From positions 629,860-693,859 of the forward strand of contig JADCRB010000080.1 of NCBI GenBank assembly GCA_021464245.1: DNA of 64,000 nt. Direction: 5' to 3'. Origin of the DNA: Carallia brachiata (Eukaryota; Streptophyta; Magnoliopsida; Malpighiales; Rhizophoraceae). Made by a program: the position numbers and the translations under genes. Numbering within the stretch: position 1 is the stretch's first letter; the number at the start of each line of letters is the position of its first letter. The notes beneath the pieces are model-generated. The model had not been told where the DNA came from, searched no databases, and saw only the letters and a program-made list of their open reading frames with translations. Positions 47,501 to 58,977 of the stretch are shown piece after piece.

Positions 47501-49537
47501 CACGGTTAGGGTCCATTACTTGCATGTGTGCCACGTACCTGACTCGGAGTTTTTTTTAGGTTGATCTAGCTAACCTGTAGCTAGTTGTGGTTGGCACCAA
47601 GCCTTAGACCTGGTCTTTGGTTGGCAAAGCGGGCATATTGCATATTTTTAGTTTTAAATTTTTAAAATTTTTTATATAAATTTAAATTATTTTAATATTT
47701 TATTTAAATTTTAAGTTTTTAATTTTTATTATAATAATTTTTTAATTTACAAAAAATAGTCAATTATTAATAAATAAGTTTAACTTAATAAAAATTATTT
47801 AAAAAAGACTAAATATATGAATTAAATATTTTTATCATCAACAAAATATGCACATTAAATATTTTTTTAATAAAAAATATATAAATTAAATATAATATAC
47901 ATATTTTTGATACAAAAGACATTCAATTCATATATTTAATCTTTTTTTACATAATTTTTTATAAAGTTAAAATTATTTTTTAATATATTGATCACTTTTG
48001 ATAAATAAGTGGACTAATTTAGTAAAATTAAAAAATTTAAAACTCAAATGAAATGTAAAAAAATATTTAAGATTTAAACATTAAAATTTAAAGATTTAAG
48101 ATAAAAAATATGCATATCCCGACAAAGAGGGCTCTAAAGTATAACTTTATTTTAAGCTGCAGTGAAATAATTAAATAATTTATTTAATGATATTTATTTT
48201 TAATTTAATTATTAAATAATTAATATTATTTTTATTTTATTTAAAATTTGACTAAATATTTCTTTATTTTTACTATTTTCCTCTTTTTCTTTGCCTCTTG
48301 TTGGCGGTAATTGCCCTGAAGAGTGAAGACTCAAAAATTGAGGATGTCGTTTGTCCACTAGGCAATTGATTGTGAATTAAAAGAAAGTCATCATGAAAAT
48401 TCTTACTTTAAATGGGATTTTCATTTCAAACCCGCTCTCATTAAATTTTGTGATTAGTAATAAAATATAAAATAATTGGCCATATTTTTATGTAATAAAT
48501 ACTGGGAAATTTTATCTAACAAATGCTAGGAAAAGGGCTGATTGATAATACCATTCCATCTACAATAACTCTAAAAATTTCAAATTTTGAATATGGCCAA
48601 TATAAAGAAAAATCTAACTTTTTGAATTATGCCGAGAGGAAACAAGGAAAGGAAAGGAAATATAAATAGATAAAAATATGCAATAAAAGCTAGTATTCAA
48701 TAACTGTACCGCTGTACGTATCCATATGATGGCAATGTTATTATTATGCACTGCTCAGCTGCTGTCTCTACAGCCCCTATTTTTAGTCTTCTTAACCAAA
48801 GAAGTAATGCCTGTACTTCTGAGTTCTGACTTGCAAGACATGGCCTCACATGCCTAACCTGCAAATCCCTTCACCACTCAGGACAAAATAAAAGCTAACC
48901 TACCTAAACAAAACCACGGCTCTCTCTCTCTCTCTCTCTCTCTCTCCTCCTTCTTTCTCTCCGACTCTGTTCGATGGAGGTAAAAAAGAAAATGTTAATT
49001 CAGGCAAACCCATTTTACTGTTAGTTTTTTTTTAAAATAAAAAAATAAAACTTGTGTCTCCGTGAAAAAATATTACGATTTTAAATCTAAAGAGACACCA
49101 AACTGTTAAGTGATTACGACAAGTTTAAACCAGAAGAACATCCTGCTTAACCATTTTAATCGCATACACCAACTTCCATTCTCCTACAAGCTGAGGCCTC
49201 ATCAGAATAGGAAAAAAATAGAAATAGAAGAAAAGGGGAAAAAAATTTCTATTCTTTTGCTTTTTTTTTTTAATTTTAAATTTAATTACATAAACATATT
49301 TAATAAAATATATAATAAAAATATAATTAATTTAATAATATTAAATAATCTATTTATTAATTTTTAAAATTTTATATATAATTTTATAATATTTAAATTA
49401 CTATATATCTACTAAACCCTTGTTTTACGAGTGACTGTAAAGTATTTCCGTTTCTTTATTACCCACCACTACACATTTATTCAGCAAAGTCTTCTTCTTT
49501 TGAGTTTTGACTCTTTAATATTCTGGCTCTCCCTACC
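44589..49537. other. Gene-poor AT-rich intergenic sequence and MAKR promoter
   Basis: No recognised gene. A CT microsatellite at about 48917-48946 followed by an ATG (48974) and a 16-codon ORF resembles a plant 5' leader and may belong to an upstream promoter or leader of the MAKR gene 560 bp further on. Otherwise it is mostly A/T runs. Confidence 0.4.
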
Positions 49538-51002
49538 ATGGAAGCTTTCAGCTTGCTCAAGTACTGGAAGTCCGGTGGCGGTGCCCCCGGCAGCGGCGGA
49601 GGGGATTCGGGTTTCAGCACACGCGCTTCCACTATCAATGTTGCTACGGTGGCCAACAACGGGGTGGTGGAAACCGACGATGACGACGAAGATGGCGGCG
49701 ATGACGATGAAGGGCCCTTTTTCGACTTGGAGTTTCTGTTCCTGAAGAAGAGGAAGGAGAAGACAAAGAAGAGAAGCTAGACGGTAATGGCACGGAGACC
49801 GAGAATGAAAACGACGGCGTGGAGGAATCTTCCGGCGACGGCACGACCGACGACGGGGAGAGGGAGTTCAATTTCATGCTATCATCCTCCGTCTCCAACA
49901 ACGATCGTACGGACGCCAATCTGGAGCTTTCTCCGTCCGATGACTTGTTCTTCAAAGGCAAATTCGTGCCAGTCGAGTCGTCCGCCATTAGCGGTTCGGA
50001 GCCCAATTCAAAGCCACAATTCCAAGCTTTGCTCTTGAAATCCGCCACCAAATTTCGCGTCTTTATGTTGCAATTCAAGAAATCAAAGATGTCGCCGCCT
50101 CCTCCTCCTCCTCCTCCTGCTCAGAAAACAAGTGACCAGAAACAGAAGCAAGAAGAAGATAAAGAAGAAGGGGAGAGCAATAAGAATGCCAGTAAGTTCT
50201 TTACAGTGAAGTTCAAAGTGGAGGAGGTTCCCATTGTGTCTTTGTTCACCGGCAACAAATCCCAGAAGCAGAACACCGCCGAGGAATCCGCAGCCGAAGC
50301 CGTCAATGCCGGTGCTTCCGACGAGAAGCGGTTCTCAAAAGAGGTAATGCAGAAATATCTAAAGAAAGTTAAGCCTCTCTACATTCGCGTTTCGAAACGG
50401 TATGGAGAGAAGCTGAGGTTGTCCGGTCAACTGAGCTTGGGTTCCGGGCAGAAAACAGAGACATCGGCGGCGACCCAGAACTGTTCTCCGCCGAAATCGA
50501 CGGCTGCTATTGCTGAGAAGGGCCAACAACAGGAGACGGACAATGCTTTGGAATCTCCTTCGACGAGCACCGGAAAAGGTGGCCAGAAACAAGGGAACTT
50601 GCAGGCGGGGCTGAGAGTTGTGTGCAAGCACTTGGGGAAAAGCCGGTCGGCTTCGTCGGCGGTAGCGGCGGTGCCGGCAGTTCCGGCCCAATCGAGGAGA
50701 GATGATTCGTTGTTGCAGCAACAGGATGGGATCCAAAGCGCCATTCTACATTGCAAGAGATCATTCAATGCCTCTAGAGGTTTTTCAATTATTTAATTAA
50801 TACATAATTAAAGTTTCTTTTTTTTTTTTTCTCTCTTTAATTTGATTATATAAGTTTGTTTCTTTATAAAATTTTTGCAGAATCTGAGTCTAGTCTTTTA
50901 TCAAGATCAGTGAGCGATCCATCTTATGAAAATCTTCAGATCAAGAAGGAAAAGTTCCTCTCTTGGAAGAGTGAACAACCAAACACCCCCTTTTCCCAAT
51001 AA
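49538..51002 (+). pseudogene. Membrane-associated kinase regulator (MAKR2/5-like), one-base frame break
   Basis: Two exons: 49538-50779 and 50881-51002, joined by a GT-AG intron (SFNASR then ESESSLLS). The N-terminus MEAFSLLKYWKSG and the acidic block ending GPFFDLEF are typical of MAKR proteins. After DLEF the frame runs to a stop (TAG, 49778-49780). One base further on, the family continuation (SVPEEEEGEDKEEKLDG) is open and runs through the rest of the gene. The break is at TTT (49733-49735); one T appears to be missing. The remaining sequence has the family signatures: a KFKV basic block, a Pro-8 run, KKVKPLYIRVSKRYGEK, and a C-terminal CKRSFNAS then SRSVSDPS. MAKRs (BKI1 relatives) are peripheral plasma-membrane proteins tied to receptor kinases. 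Because everything else is intact, an assembly error is at least as likely as a true pseudogene. Confidence 0.8.
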
Positions 51003-54000
51003 GATAGAAAATGGGCGGGAAAATTGATGTATGATTGACAAATCAGGTTTGGTTCTTCTGTTCATTATCAGACATGGTATTTCAGGTCTTTGTGCTCCTC
51101 CTCTGTAAATGTGTCTTCTTTATTTTGTATTTTAACTGGTCAAGTCAAAAATTTACTTGAAGCAATCTTTGGTCTTTAGTGGTGGTGGTGGTGGGGGGGA
51201 TGATGAAGTTTAGTGAGTGCACAAAGCTCACTACTTGGAACTTGACTAGTTAGTCCTCTAGTGGCAGTTTCACTAATGTTGCATGTAAAAAGTCGTATCT
51301 TTTTCCTTGAAAGTGAAAGAAGAATCAGGCAGATCTTTGGATCTGTTTCACAATTTCTAAAAACAAAAATTAGGTAAAATACGTAGAGAGCAATATTGCT
51401 GCAACAAAAAGATGTGCACTAATTTTATTTCATATAGTCTCACAAATAAACGAAATTGGTTATAAAATAATTATTATATTGTTCTCTTTGCTTGTTGCGT
51501 GTTGTTTTTATGTGTTGTTACGTAACAGTACTCCTAAGAAGAAAAGGCATTGTCTTGTGTATTCTCCAAGATGGGTCTTTTTCTTTTTGGTTTTTCAATT
51601 CAAACTAGGGATAGAAGGAAACAATAAATGTGATAGCTTGTTCGATCAAATATCATATGTATAGTGAGTCACCAGTTTGGTGTGTTATCAAGTTTATTTT
51701 ATGGGTCCCGGGATCTAAATGCGGTCTTTAGTGGTCAGCGAAGTGGGGAAAGTGGAAAATTGAATAGTAGGAAAAGGGTGTTTTTCTTAAAAGAAAGAGC
51801 GAGGGAAGCGAAAAAAGAGCAGACAGCAACAGAGTAAAGATGGGTCTAGTTAATGTGGATTGGCATCCTTGGATAACTAAAAGAGAAAATTACAAACATA
51901 AAATTGCTCTTTTTTCTCTCCTTTTGTTCTGATGACGGGCGTATTGGATTCCTCTGTAGTCTAATCACTGTCTTCAAATTGGAGATGGTGGTTTAATATT
52001 TGTCTATTGGTTGCAGATTTGTGTGCCCGTAGACATTATTTGTGAATTGAATGAAGTTTTTTATTTGAAAAGGCAAGATAGTAATATAAATTTTTAAATT
52101 ATAAAATATATATTAAATTTTGAAAAAAAAATAAATAAATAATAAATATTGTTAAATAAATTGAATATCTCTTCTTATATTGTTATGAAGTGAAATTATT
52201 TTAAATTTTTTTTTATTAAAAGAGAGAAGATCTCCTTTTTCTTTTTTTTCTTTTGAAGTGAACATAGGCTCAAGATCTCGGAAAAACAAATTGTTAATTT
52301 TTAAAAGTGATGTTTAATTAAAAATATATTTTTTTTTTGCACAAAGATACTTGTTGTTCTTTATTGATAAATTTTTTTTTGATAAATTATTTTGTTAATT
52401 ATGTATAGTGTGAAAGTCTAATAAAAGGCGTGACAAGTATCGCCCTTTGTAATTTTATTACTGGGTTAGATATCCTCAGATATTCAATTTGTCTCCTTGT
52501 GACAGGCTCTTGGGTCCTACAGTAGCGCCACCACATTTACTATTCTGCCACGTTTTGGTCCTTTTGGGAGGAGCCTTTTGTCTATTTTGACAGACTCTTG
52601 GGTCCTACAATAGTGCCACAGACTCCTGGGTCCTCAGTTTGTTCGTTTCAGTAAAAATTGTTGTAAAAAGTATATTATAAAAATAAATTATTTTCAACGT
52701 TAAAATTTAACCGTAAAATATTTTTTCATGCTTATGAAAAAAAAATCCATTTATTTTGTTAATTTTTACCTTCCGAGCTTTAGAAAACAGAGATAAGAAA
52801 AAAAATCATCTTTGAATTTTCGTTTCTGGGTTTGACCGAAACCCAAAGTGGGACCGTAATAGATCTGTTTTCAATTCGGAAAAATTAGGTAGCTGATAGC
52901 AATAAATTTGGTACATCAATCAAAACATTAAACTATAAAATATATATTAAATTTAAAAATAAATAATAAATAAATTATTAAATTAATTACATCTTGTTTT
53001 TTTCTTTTGACTGACTTTGTACTTTAATTTTTCGCTTTTCCTTCGCCAAGGCCTTAATTCAGTCCCTCATTTCCTCGTTCAAATATTAATACAATACAAA
53101 CTCGCAAATATGACCACTGTGTGGTCACCACCAGATGCCATGCTTATATTACGCTATTCTCATATGTGTTTTGTTCACATTTTCAATAGGATGAATTTAC
53201 AAGAAGGAACTTTTTAGAGTTTAATATATAATTTATTCTTAAATTATATTTAATAACTTAAATTTTTAGATTAAAAGGGTTCTTGACACGCGTGCTTAAA
53301 TTGCAATTAGATTTGGGTTGTTCATCTGTTAGGCGACAATCAAGCTGTTTGGACATTATCACAGGCACAAGCTTACATTTGCTTTATTTGCATGATTTGC
53401 TAATGCGCTCTTAAAATGTTTGATGTTGCGACTCCTTAATTACCTACCTCTATACAATGTATTAATTAATTTTTAATATTATTATACATTAAAGAATAAA
53501 GTATACGTGATTAAATTATAATATTATAATATTGATAATACTTATATTTTTTATATTATTATATTATATTTATCATTATTTTTATATAAAATAAATAAAT
53601 AAATATTAAATTATTTTGTATATTTAATATTGAATATTAGTTTTATTAATTTTACTCTAATTAAATCTTGAACTTCTAAACTTTTCAGTTTAATGATCGA
53701 TTCGTTACTTAAAACCTTATCTCTATCACATGACACCTCGTATCCACTTAATTAAAATAAAATCAAAGTTATCTATTAACCCCTTTTTTTTTTTGAATTT
53801 GAGACTGAAGTATGTATTAGGTTAATGAATATGGGTAGCTACTTCGAAGATAAAGCCCTTGAGAAAGTCAAGCCCTTGCATGTGCATTTGGGCATCTTCC
53901 CGATCCAGATTTTGTCTGCTAAATGCCGCATGTGTAACATAACATGCTCGCAGCACTTGAAGCAAAAACAGCGCCTATTTCTAAGCAATATGCTTCCAAA

Positions 54001-56096
54001 AGTGTGTAATAATGGCTCCTTGTGAAGTAACTTAATTGGAAGTTCATGTACAATACCAGAATCTTTGCCTTTCAAGAAGAGCCATAAACAACCGCAAATC
54101 AAAACCTCTAGGGTACACGTGCAAAGGATGGTCCTTTATATCTCTAAAGCGATGAGGTAAACTAGCCCGTTCATGCACCATAATTGTTTTTCTAAGCCTT
54201 GTCCAATTCTTCTCTTTCCATGCAATTCAATTTAGTCATCGCCACATGAACCGTGGGGATAACCCAATGGTACTAGATTCATCTTCACGGTTGAATTTCT
54301 TAAGTTTTAGATCCTTTCGGATTCAATTAACCAAAAGAAATTTAGTTACCACATTAATTACTCAACCTCGTACATTCTTACAATAAATCTTCAATTGGCC
54401 ATTATATATTATTTTATTGGTATTCCTTTCACCGAGGAAGGGATTTTGTCCAGTCTGAAAATTGGAGTCAGTTCTATTGCAAAGAGCAATGCAGACTCGT
54501 AGTGAGCGTTTACTTCCTTGTTCATTATATAATTTAAAGGAATGGCGCAACTGTGTGAATAAAGTGAATATATAATAATCTAAACTATTTAATTATGAAA
54601 GTTGTATTGAATTAAAAAAAAAATTATTTATTTCGTTTAATTAATTGTATACTTCTCGCATATCTCATTAAACGTGTCAATAAAGATCACCATTATTTGG
54701 CAGACTCAAATTTGGACTCTCTAGTCGGCAAGGGAAAGAAGAAAACAATAAGCCAATGATCGATTTAGCTGTAGACCCAAAATTTTGCAAGGCTCTTGTC
54801 GGTTACCGAAGTTGTTGACTCGGTCGTACGCTAATTTCTCTTGCCCTCTTGACTGGTTTATCTTAATGCCATGCTTTTGTCTCTTGATGGAAGTCTTACC
54901 GAAAGCAAAATTTTATTACATACGTTTCTTTTTGGAAAGATTCTTCTCATGTAACTTTAATGAACGCCATATTTTTTTTTCCTCCAAATGGAAAAATGTG
55001 AACCAATCACCACGTCAGTTCGGCAGCATTCCAATTGGTTATGTAGAGAGGGAAAGTTCCACCCCAATACATGAAAGCAACTTGTTAAGTTGTAGTCCAG
55101 TCAATATTTTCCAAGCGTGTGTATGAAATAACGAATTGTTTTCTTTCAAGAAGTTTCATCTTTTCTCTGAGTCAAACCCTAAGGACGGGGCAAAAGAGAC
55201 GGAAATGGGACGGAATGGTGGATACCGTGTGCTTTTTTTTTAAAAAAAAAAATTATAATGTGTATACAGGCAATAATATAGTATGCAAATAATATTTTTG
55301 ATAGTTGTACGATATAGTGCATCACTCTTTGTGCACATTTTTGCTTAACGGTATATATATCATATTTTTTTCAAAAAAAAAAAAATGTATAGGACTTACG
55401 TAAAAGAGATTTCAGTCATGTTACCCGTCTCTCCCATCTATTTTGCCCCGTCTACCTAATTTTTTCTTTTCGTGACAGTCATCGAAGTGGAATAATAGAT
55501 ATGTGAGATGCATACTTGCATCTTAATAAAAATTCAGTTTTCCAATTTAAGTTCAAGAGACATTAAAGGTTCGTTGGTTTGCTCACTTTAAGGGAGGAGA
55601 ATGTTGAGACTTGGTCACCGGTGTATCATCTAGTCTCTAATTGAAGTACGTTATACATAAATTTAGCACTCATCTCCATCTAACATTTATGTAATCCTTA
55701 GCCTAATATTAATCTCCAATAATAAGTTCATAAAGAAGAAATTGTTTTTTCTTGAATGAAGACTTAATAGCAATTGGTGGAAAAACTTGCCCTTCGCCAA
55801 TGAGACATATTTGGCATATCTCTTCCAACTTCAGGTGATGAGAACTTGCACATCACCTTTCCCATTCCTATAATACAAAATGGTGAGAGAAAAACATGGA
55901 AACAGACTTTGTTGGGGGTTTGTTTTTGCGTGAAAGGAATTCATCGTCATAAAAAAAACGAAATCAAAGGGAAATTGACTATATATAGATTTATAAACTA
56001 GTCACTTAATGCAGATTTAGCATGCAACAAAGCAAAATAACAAATAAAGGAAGTAGAAATTAAAACAAACTGTAAGTACTATACAAGATCTGATCT
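51003..56096. other. MAKR 3' flank and gene-poor intergenic sequence
   Basis: 51003-51200 is probably the MAKR 3' UTR. No other gene is recognised. 52501-52637 carries a short dispersed direct repeat (listed). Two similar A/T-rich tracts at about 52095-52180 and 52930-52995 look like copies of one low-complexity unit. ORFs at 53825-54025 and 54785-55126 have no recognisable domain. Confidence 0.4.
52501..52637. repeat. Interspersed 31-bp direct repeats
   Basis: Copies at 52501-52531 and 52589-52619 share GACAG, CTCTTGGGTCCTAC and a following AGTAGCGCCAC-like end (28 of 31 match). A third, shorter copy (ACTCCTGGGTCCT) lies at about 52618-52637. Confidence 0.7.
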
Positions 56097-56735
56097 TCAA
56101 TTCTCCACCCGAAATTTATGGCTTGAAATATTATAAGTGACGTTGCAATTATCTTTGGCCACAACATCCCTTCTAATAATCTTGATTACCCTCACTTCTC
56201 CATGAACCATAGTGCTAGTGCTCAAGCTCAAAGCCTCTGAAATTCCATCCCTTCTCAAGCTCGGAATCCCTAATAATCTCGCCGGAATAATCTCCACCGT
56301 AACGTTCATGTGGACCGTAGCCTTTGCCTTCTTGTTTCCAGGAGGGATTGTAGCCTCGCCGACTAGCGTGTCACCGTGGGAAATGGTCAGCCGTCCATTG
56401 TTGACCTTGAACGGTCCGACATTAGGATTCTTAATGGAAACATCGGCCAGAAGTGTCGTGTTTGCATCAGGATGCAGAGTGCCATTAGAGAGCTCCATGT
56501 TGTTAATGTTAACCACGGGATCCTTAATTTTAAAGACCGTGAACGTGAGCACCAAGGCTACGGTGGCCAGAATTGACAAGATTGCCGTGACGCAGCCACA
56601 ACATTTTATGAAATTATGTCGCCGGTGGAATCTGGGTTCCGGCAACGCGGATTCACTGTCGTTGTCGCTGCGATATTGGAATTGGAATAATGCTGGGGAT
56701 AAGGGCATGCTCTCTTTGGCCTGATGATCAGCCAT
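56097..56735 (-). CDS. LEA_2 domain protein (NDR1/HIN1-like, LEA hydroxyproline-rich glycoprotein family)
   Basis: Single exon, 212 residues, beginning at the ATG in GCCATGG; an upstream in-frame TTG is not a start. A short cytosolic N-terminus is followed by a Cys-rich junction (IKCCGC) and one membrane segment (about 47-70: AILSILATVALVLTFTVFKI). The LEA_2 domain comes next, with typical features: VNINNMEL, DVSIKNPNVGPFKV, the strand YGDTLV-like HGDTLVGEA, and NVTVEII. Several N-x-T/S sites (NGT, NTT, NVT) suggest glycosylation of the outer part. Members are membrane proteins linked to defence or stress; a specific role cannot be inferred. It shares family, strand and architecture with the gene at 62326-62973. 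Confidence 0.88.
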   Translation of the reverse strand: MADHQAKESMPLSPALFQFQYRSDNDSESALPEPRFHRRHNFIKCCGCVTAILSILATVALVLTFTVFKIKDPVVNINNMELSNGTLHPDANTTLLADVSIKNPNVGPFKVNNGRLTISHGDTLVGEATIPPGNKKAKATVHMNVTVEIIPARLLGIPSLRRDGISEALSLSTSTMVHGEVRVIKIIRRDVVAKDNCNVTYNISSHKFRVEN

Positions 56736-57780
56736 GGCCAAGCTCCGCTAGGGAATGATTGTCTTACACATTTTGGAGTTGGACTAATGAATAATTATAG
56801 AAGGGTGGTCGTTCGCCTCATTCTCTTGGTCTTCATCCATGGTGTTTGACGTGGCGAGACGAGATTGGTTAGACCACTGGAGTCAATGTCTTTTGTATAT
56901 GGCCTTTTGTGCCACGTTTAACCTTGACTACCACAGAGTGGATTCTTAATTGGCACGAAATTCCAATTCGGAAAAGTTGTATGGTTGTATCATTTAGTGA
57001 CCAATCAATTTTTAGACTCTTATTTTATATAATAAAAAGTATATTTTATATAATTATAATAATAAAAAATAATATAAAAATATTATTTTTTAATTATATT
57101 TTTAATTACGATTGTATGAAATATATTTAATATTGTACAAATTAAATTATGTCTAAATATTATTTGCCTACCAATATTTGACAACCTAACGGTCCCATTC
57201 CAATTTAGTTTTGTTGTTTGGTCGTTCTAGAAAGTGGATCTTTATATTGAATTTATAAAAAAAACAAATTTACATTTAGTGTTATTAAACATCTTAATAA
57301 ATTTCTAAATTCTAACTATGAAGGAAATTTTTTAACTACTAAGTATAAATTAACTGTGGTACCAATTTTGTTTGGCAGAAAGTCATATTTCACCTAAAAT
57401 GTTTTCGCCTAAAATGTTTTTTGTTTTGTGGATTTGTACATAATTTTTTTCTTTAAATCAATCTACAGTATTTATGGTATGTTTGAATTTCAAAGTGAAG
57501 CGTAAAAGAAAGTGATGTTTTTATTTTTATTTGTTTTTTTGGTTATCCAGTGATGTTTTTATTTCATTAATATAAGACCACTATTATATTTTTGAAGAAA
57601 AAATTATTTAAAAAATAGTTCGAATGTAATTAATTGAATTCAGTTTATAACTATTTTAATTGTAAGTGTAATTAAAAAAAATTATTATTATTTCTTTATA
57701 CACTAAATTTAATTAATTATATATTAAATATAATTAATTACATTCAGATAATTTTTCAAATAATTTTTTTCCCCCAACAA
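56736..57780. other. Intergenic sequence between LEA_2 gene and inverted-repeat element
   Basis: The promoter of the minus-strand LEA_2 gene lies just above 56736. The rest is AT-rich with no recognised gene. Confidence 0.4.
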
Positions 57781-58977
57781 CGTAACTTTTCTGTTAATAT
57801 AATGTCTACCACATATTACTTGTTCTGTCGTCTAGAGTCAGGTGATGACACGTAAATAACACGTTAATTATGAGTGTTGACGTGTAATGTCACGCCAATT
57901 TTTTTATTTTTTAGTCAAAAAAAAATTTATTGGCGTGACATGTAAATAAAGAACATGTGTCATATTTTTTTTTAAGAACTCTATTACATATCCTAATAAA
58001 ATCATTCGAAAAATTATTCATAATGCCTAAAGTGAAAATTTTTTTTAACCATATTCAAAAAATGTAAAAAAAAAAAAATTATTATTTTTTATTATACATT
58101 TTATCACTATTATTACACAGAATGCAACAATTATTATATTACAAACAATAATCAAAACAAAAATTTTCAAACCATAAACATTTATCTTTTCTTTAAATAA
58201 AAAAATCTTAAAGAAAATACTTGTCCTAAAAGAAGTTTTTTTTTTAAAAAAACCCCTGAAGAAAGCACTGATCTAAAGTTGACTGTTGGGAGGATGAAAT
58301 GGTAATATAAAAGCAAAAGCGATCAATGGATCCTAAATTTTAACTAGATTGAAGCTCTACTTACCTTAATTTTGTAATCAACTTGATTGGAAGAAGCTCT
58401 TGTAGCCATTCTCCACAACCTGTTTAAAAGAAGGCTTGAGAGACAACAGACTTGTCCACCCAAATGCCGTCGGCCAACGACGAGAGCTGGCCACCGGTGG
58501 CGCCTCCGTCGGCGAAAACCGCCAACGACGTTGGACGATGACGATGCGAGCTAGTCACTGGATTTGAACTTGAGAAAAGAGAGCAGCTGGTCGAGGGTGG
58601 GACCCTCGCAGCCGGCGGCGATGATGCCCAGCACCACTTAGATCGACAACGGCGAGAGCACGGCATTGGAGTTCTTGGCTTCGGTGGAGAGCAAGTGCGG
58701 CGGAAAGGGTCAAACCGACGTCGGTTTGGTTGCTGACCGTTTCACGGCGCACAATCACGCGGGAGGACAAAGTATTTTCTTTTAGTTTTTTTTTTAATTT
58801 TAAAAAATAAAAATGATCAGTTGTGTGCATGCGCCACATCAGCATCAGTTTTTCTAACGTAGCGTGACACGTTAGCACTTATATTTGAAGTGTCATCCAA
58901 CGTATCGACACCTGGAATTAGACAGTAAAAAAAAAGTAACCAAGGGAGCAAATTATGCTAATAAAGTAGAATTTACG
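57781..58977. mobile_element. Inverted-repeat DNA element carrying a serpin gene fragment
   Basis: The first approximately 115 bp (CGTAACTTTTCTGTTAATAT and onward) match the last approximately 120 bp read on the other strand (CGTAAATTCTACTTTATTAG and onward). Shared words in the same order are CGTAA, TTAC, CTGTC, CAGGTG, ACGT, ACAC, then AAxTATxAGTG, ACGTGT and CACGC. By eye the identity is roughly 60-70 percent. A perfect 13-bp inverted pair (ATGTCACGCCAAT, 57887-57899, and 57929-57941) lies inside the left arm. The interior includes the serpin fragment below. No transposase and no clear target-site duplication were found, so this is a non-autonomous element of Pack-MULE or similar type by inference. 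Confidence 0.55.
58365..58755 (-). pseudogene. Serpin (serpin-ZX-like) first-exon fragment, degenerate
   Basis: Read on the minus strand, successive frames give serpin exon 1 in order: RETVSNQTDVGLTLSAALAL, then (frame shifted) STEAKNSNAVLSPLSI, an in-frame TAA (58638-58640), VVLGIIAAGCEGPTLDQLL with SFLKFKSSD, then FADGGATGGQLSSLADGIW, LKPSFKQVVENGYK, and SSNQVDYKIK ending at a donor-like GTAAGT (58364-58359). That is the normal exon-intron border of plant serpins. At least two frameshifts, one stop and an altered start (ATT where the initiator Met is expected) make it non-coding. The second exon, with the reactive-centre loop, is absent. It is much more GC-rich than its surroundings. Retention of the donor and some following intron argues for DNA-level capture rather than a retrocopy. 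Confidence 0.82.

Noticed and set aside
50356..50768. Minus-strand ORFs over the MAKR second half
   Set aside because: Shadow frames of the GC-richer MAKR coding sequence.
56736..56741. Longer N-terminus for the first LEA_2 protein
   Set aside because: It begins with TTG; the ATG at 56735 is the likely start.
58424..58878. Two minus-strand ORFs read as new proteins
   Set aside because: They are frame fragments of the broken serpin exon and its flank, not separate genes.
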